Of a stretch of DNA of 64,000 nucleotides, positions 60,611 to 64,000 are shown piece by piece. A model generated the notes under the pieces. It was not told the DNA's origin and did no database searches. It was given only the letters and a program-made list of their open reading frames with translations. The DNA is taken from positions 503,517,001 to 503,581,000 of the forward strand of contig NC_092336.1 of the NCBI RefSeq assembly GCF_046630445.1. The letters run 5' to 3'. Position numbers and translations under genes: made by a program. This stretch comes from Rutidosis leptorrhynchoides (lineage: Eukaryota > Streptophyta > Magnoliopsida > Asterales > Asteraceae). Position 1 is the first letter of the stretch. The number at the start of each line of letters is the position of its first letter.

Positions 60611-62538
60611 TGAAAGGACCCGCTCATATACATTATAAACGATTCACAATAGTTGATTACATCGCGAGGTATTTGACCTCTATATGATACATTTTACAAA
60701 CATTGCATTCGTTTTTAAAAGACAAACTTTCTTTACATCGAAAATTGACAGGCATGCATACCATTTCATAATATCCATTATCCAACTATAAATTAACTTA
60801 ATATTAATCTTTGATGAATTCAATGACTCGAATGCAACGTTCTTCGAAATATGCCATGAAAGACTCCAAGTAATATCTTGAAAATGAACAAACGCACAGC
60901 GAAAGATTTCTTTCAATCCTGAGAATAAACATGCTTTAAAGTGTCAACCAAAATGTTGGTGAGTTCATTAGTTTATCATAATCATTCATTTCCTTCATTT
61001 TAATATACCACAAGAATTTCATTTCCATTTCTCATAAATATACGTCCCATGCATAGAGACAAAAATCATTCATATGGATTGAACACCCGGTAACCGACAT
61101 TAACAAGATGCATATAAGAATATCCCCTATCATTCTGAGAAATCCTTCGGACATGATAAAACAACATCGAAGTACTAAAGCATCCGGTACTTTGGATGGG
61201 GTTCGTTAGGCCCAATAGATCTATCTTTAGGATTCGCGTCAATTAGGCGTGCACTAAATCTCAAAATTAGTGATCTTCCCTAATTCTTAGGCTACCAAGC
61301 AAAAAGGGGCATATTCGGCTTCAATCATTCAACCATATAATGTAGTTTCGATTACTTGTGTCTATTTCGTAAAACATTTATAAAAATTTCGCATGTATTC
61401 TCAGTCCAAAAATATAAAGGGTAAAAAGGCAAATGAAACTCACCATACTGTATTTCGTAGTAAAAATACATATAACATCATTGAACAAGTGCAAGGTTGG
61501 CCTCGGATTCACGAACCTATATTAATTATATATTTATATGTTGGTCAATATTTGTCTAACAATTTAGGTCAGGTCATAGTGTATCTCAATCCTAATGCTC
61601 GAGACTAATATGCAAAGGTCAATAAAAGTCAATTTGACTCAAAATGACTTCCAAAATTCATACATGATTATCATATAACTTAAATATCGTCGTTTTATAT
61701 ATATTTAATATTTTTAACAGGTTTTATGAAAGTAATTAATAAAAGTCATTTGTTAATAAAAATTTATATTTAAAATTTATATATGATAAAAGTATACTTT
61801 TATATATCTTAAGTAATAAAATTTATAAAGTTCATTTAATAGATATTATTAATGTAAATATATTACGTATAATAAAATATCTTTGTATTACATATTTATT
61901 TGATAAAATAACATTGATAATAATAATAAGTAAAAGTTGTATTATTTTGTAATAATAATTATTATTATTCTATTAATAAAAATATCAATATTTATATTCA
62001 CTAAAAAAATGATATTATGATAAAATGATAATTCTAATTATAATAACTTTAATATTTACGATAGTTTTTAATATTAACTTTAAAATAATAATTTTATTTA
62101 AAATGATAATAATAATAATGATATTTTATTTTAACAATGACATTTCATTTAAAATGATAATTTTTGTTAAAATGATTGTTTTAATACTAACGATACTTTT
62201 AATAATAATATTAATAATAAAAAATAATAAGAACGATAATTTTATCTAAATTAATATCTTACAATATTTTAATTTTTATCAGGATACCCATACTCATTAT
62301 TCCCTAATGGATTCATTTAATAGCTTTTAATCATCTTTTATATCGCGTTCATGATAATGATAATAATAGTAATCATATTAATTAGGTGTTACTAATATTA
62401 GTTTTTAATTATAATAATACTAATGATAATAAATATTATAATAATATTAATGATAATACTAATTATAACTTTAATGATAATAATGATAATAATAAAAATA
62501 ACAATTTTTAATGATAATACTACTTATTGATGATGATG

Positions 62539-62603
<65 letters not shown>

Positions 62604-63150
62604 TAGATAAAAACTATAACAACGATAATAATGACGATAATAATAATCATTAAAAATACAAAAATTCAATCGATTATAACTTCAAATTCGCTCGTCGAAA
62701 CCATTCGATATCTAAATGAAAACTTCTTAATTTTTTGCTAGCTTTATAAGGACATGCATATCTTATACCTTATCTCAACCGCATATGATCTAATAGCAAT
62801 ATCAAAAGTACATGCATGCATAATCCTATATTCTCGAGCACTAGTTAGGGATACACTATTAATATGTAAAAATTAAATTATGAGTACTCACGTATCAATA
62901 TTGAGATTCAATATTGCAAGAAAGGTACGTAGATGCAACGGAGACGGTAAACACTAGATTGACCTCACGAGCATACCCATGAACCATTCTCATCACCTCC
63001 ATAGCTATAACCCATAATTTCCTTAGCCCTATCCTACTCATAAAACCCATGTTGCAATAACTCGCGCGTACCCCTTGTCGTAGTATTTTTTGTATAATAC
63101 TAATAATAATACTAACACTAATACTACTAATAAGAAATATTAAGATTATG

Positions 63151-63244
<94 letters not shown>

Positions 63245-63942
63245 TATAGATATAGAGGACGAGATAGATGGATGATGAAAAATGAAAATGAATCCAGATC
63301 GAGCGAGACTTTAAGGACTTCACCTCACCAAACTCCCTATGCGATCGCATGGAGATGTGAGAGTTAATTCATGCGGTCGCATGACCGTAGCCACCAGCTG
63401 GTATCCATCTCAGAACTTTGCCGACACTCGTTTATATATATTTATTTATATATATAATATATTTAATTTATATAATTAATTATATATTATATTATATTTA
63501 CGCTCATGGTAAAAATGTAATTTTTACTCGAATGACTCGGACGTTGACACTTGACTCATGTACCACTTTCGGTTTCTTGAATGACTTTTCTTACACTTAA
63601 GAAAACTAGCCTTTTATGTTTAGTGACTCGTACCCTTATCAAAATATCATCTTAAATCATTAGTAAACAATATTACACGAAGTGTAACTTATGCATTTGA
63701 GTGTTGTGGTCATTTGCTTCTATAAATCAGTGACTCGTTTATTTATTAAAATACGTTTAATAATATCGAAACGTTTTAAATTATACATTAACGCGTTTGT
63801 AAAATATATATATATATTCTTACTTAAGAATATAATTTTGTATATCTTATATATAATTGAAATATCTATCTAATTATATTTCAAAGTTCAAAACGTTTAA
63901 GTAATAGAAAATATTATATCGTATCACGTTTTACATTTTTGA

Positions 63943-63993
<51 letters not shown>

Positions 63994-64000
63994 ATTTATG
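60611..64000 (-). repeat. 5' LTR of the right-edge element, incomplete
   Basis: At least 3.39 kb. It contains (AAT)n tracts (62538-62600; about 63150-63242), the palindrome pair (63338-63383), and a TA run at the window edge (about 63948-63990). No coding sequence. Poly-Leu and Ile-rich frames come from the AAT and TAA repeats. Confidence 0.75.
63150..63242. repeat. (AAT)n microsatellite
   Basis: Pure AAT trinucleotide run inside the LTR; a similar shorter run is at 62538-62600. Confidence 0.95.

Larger units (their letters stand above)
58070..64000 (-). mobile_element. LTR-gag-LTR deletion derivative, minus strand, continues off the right edge
   Basis: Order on the minus strand: long 5' LTR (from beyond 64000 to 60611), tRNA-Met primer site (60597-60608), broken gag start (60201-59750), then a jump straight into the middle of the 3' LTR (59743-58070). 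All of pol and the first part of the 3' LTR are gone. Palindromes of the ATGCGATCGCAT type are in the long LTR at 63338-63383. Confidence 0.8.

Noticed and set aside
62895..63350. Poly-leucine frame resembling a membrane segment
   Set aside because: Encoded by an (AAT)n microsatellite.

Overview
The window reads as nuclear DNA of a flowering plant. It has intron-split genes, a plant tRNA body, several plant LTR-retrotransposon lineages and plant Helitrons, and is AT-rich with long (TA)n and (AAT)n tracts. The retroelement families resemble those of the daisy family (Asteraceae), but that is recognition rather than proof. No complete host protein gene was found; almost everything is mobile DNA nested in mobile DNA.

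Region 1 (1-37588) is one decayed autonomous Helitron on the + strand (Rep/helicase gene, 3' hairpin and CTAG end) split by three LTR elements. They are: a gag-only Athila/Tat-like element on the minus strand (4886-13008, TSD CACCT); a Ty3 element with 2.9-kb LTRs and a destroyed interior (13403-24343, TSD GAATG); and a 5'-truncated Athila-like element (25097-34953). Removing them brings the Helitron exons back into order: HUH nuclease, two-tyrosine motif, PIF1-like helicase.

Region 2 (37590-42019) holds a TIR MITE with inner inverted repeats, TA microsatellites, and a second, non-autonomous Helitron on the minus strand (38563-42019). This second Helitron carries captured exons of ribosomal protein S11 and other exon-like pieces.

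Region 3 (42020-53091) is a broken class II histone deacetylase gene resembling HDA14. A nearly intact Tekay-type chromovirus (43414-52448, TSD GAAAA) sits 9 nt inside one of its introns. The chromovirus LTRs contain a tandem array of hairpins with one constant loop and covarying stems, plus clusters of short palindromes.

Region 4 (53092-64000) is satellite-like. It contains an inverted GATGAATGATAA-type minisatellite with a tRNA-Pro-like gene whose anticodon reads TCG, a 3-kb GGT-rich array with a hAT-type MITE inside it, and an LTR-gag-LTR deletion derivative running off the right edge.

Two patterns stand out. One is the covarying hairpin array in the chromovirus LTR (44386-44611 and 51336-51593). 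The other is the repeated appearance, in four different LTR families, of clustered short palindromes, each family using its own word.
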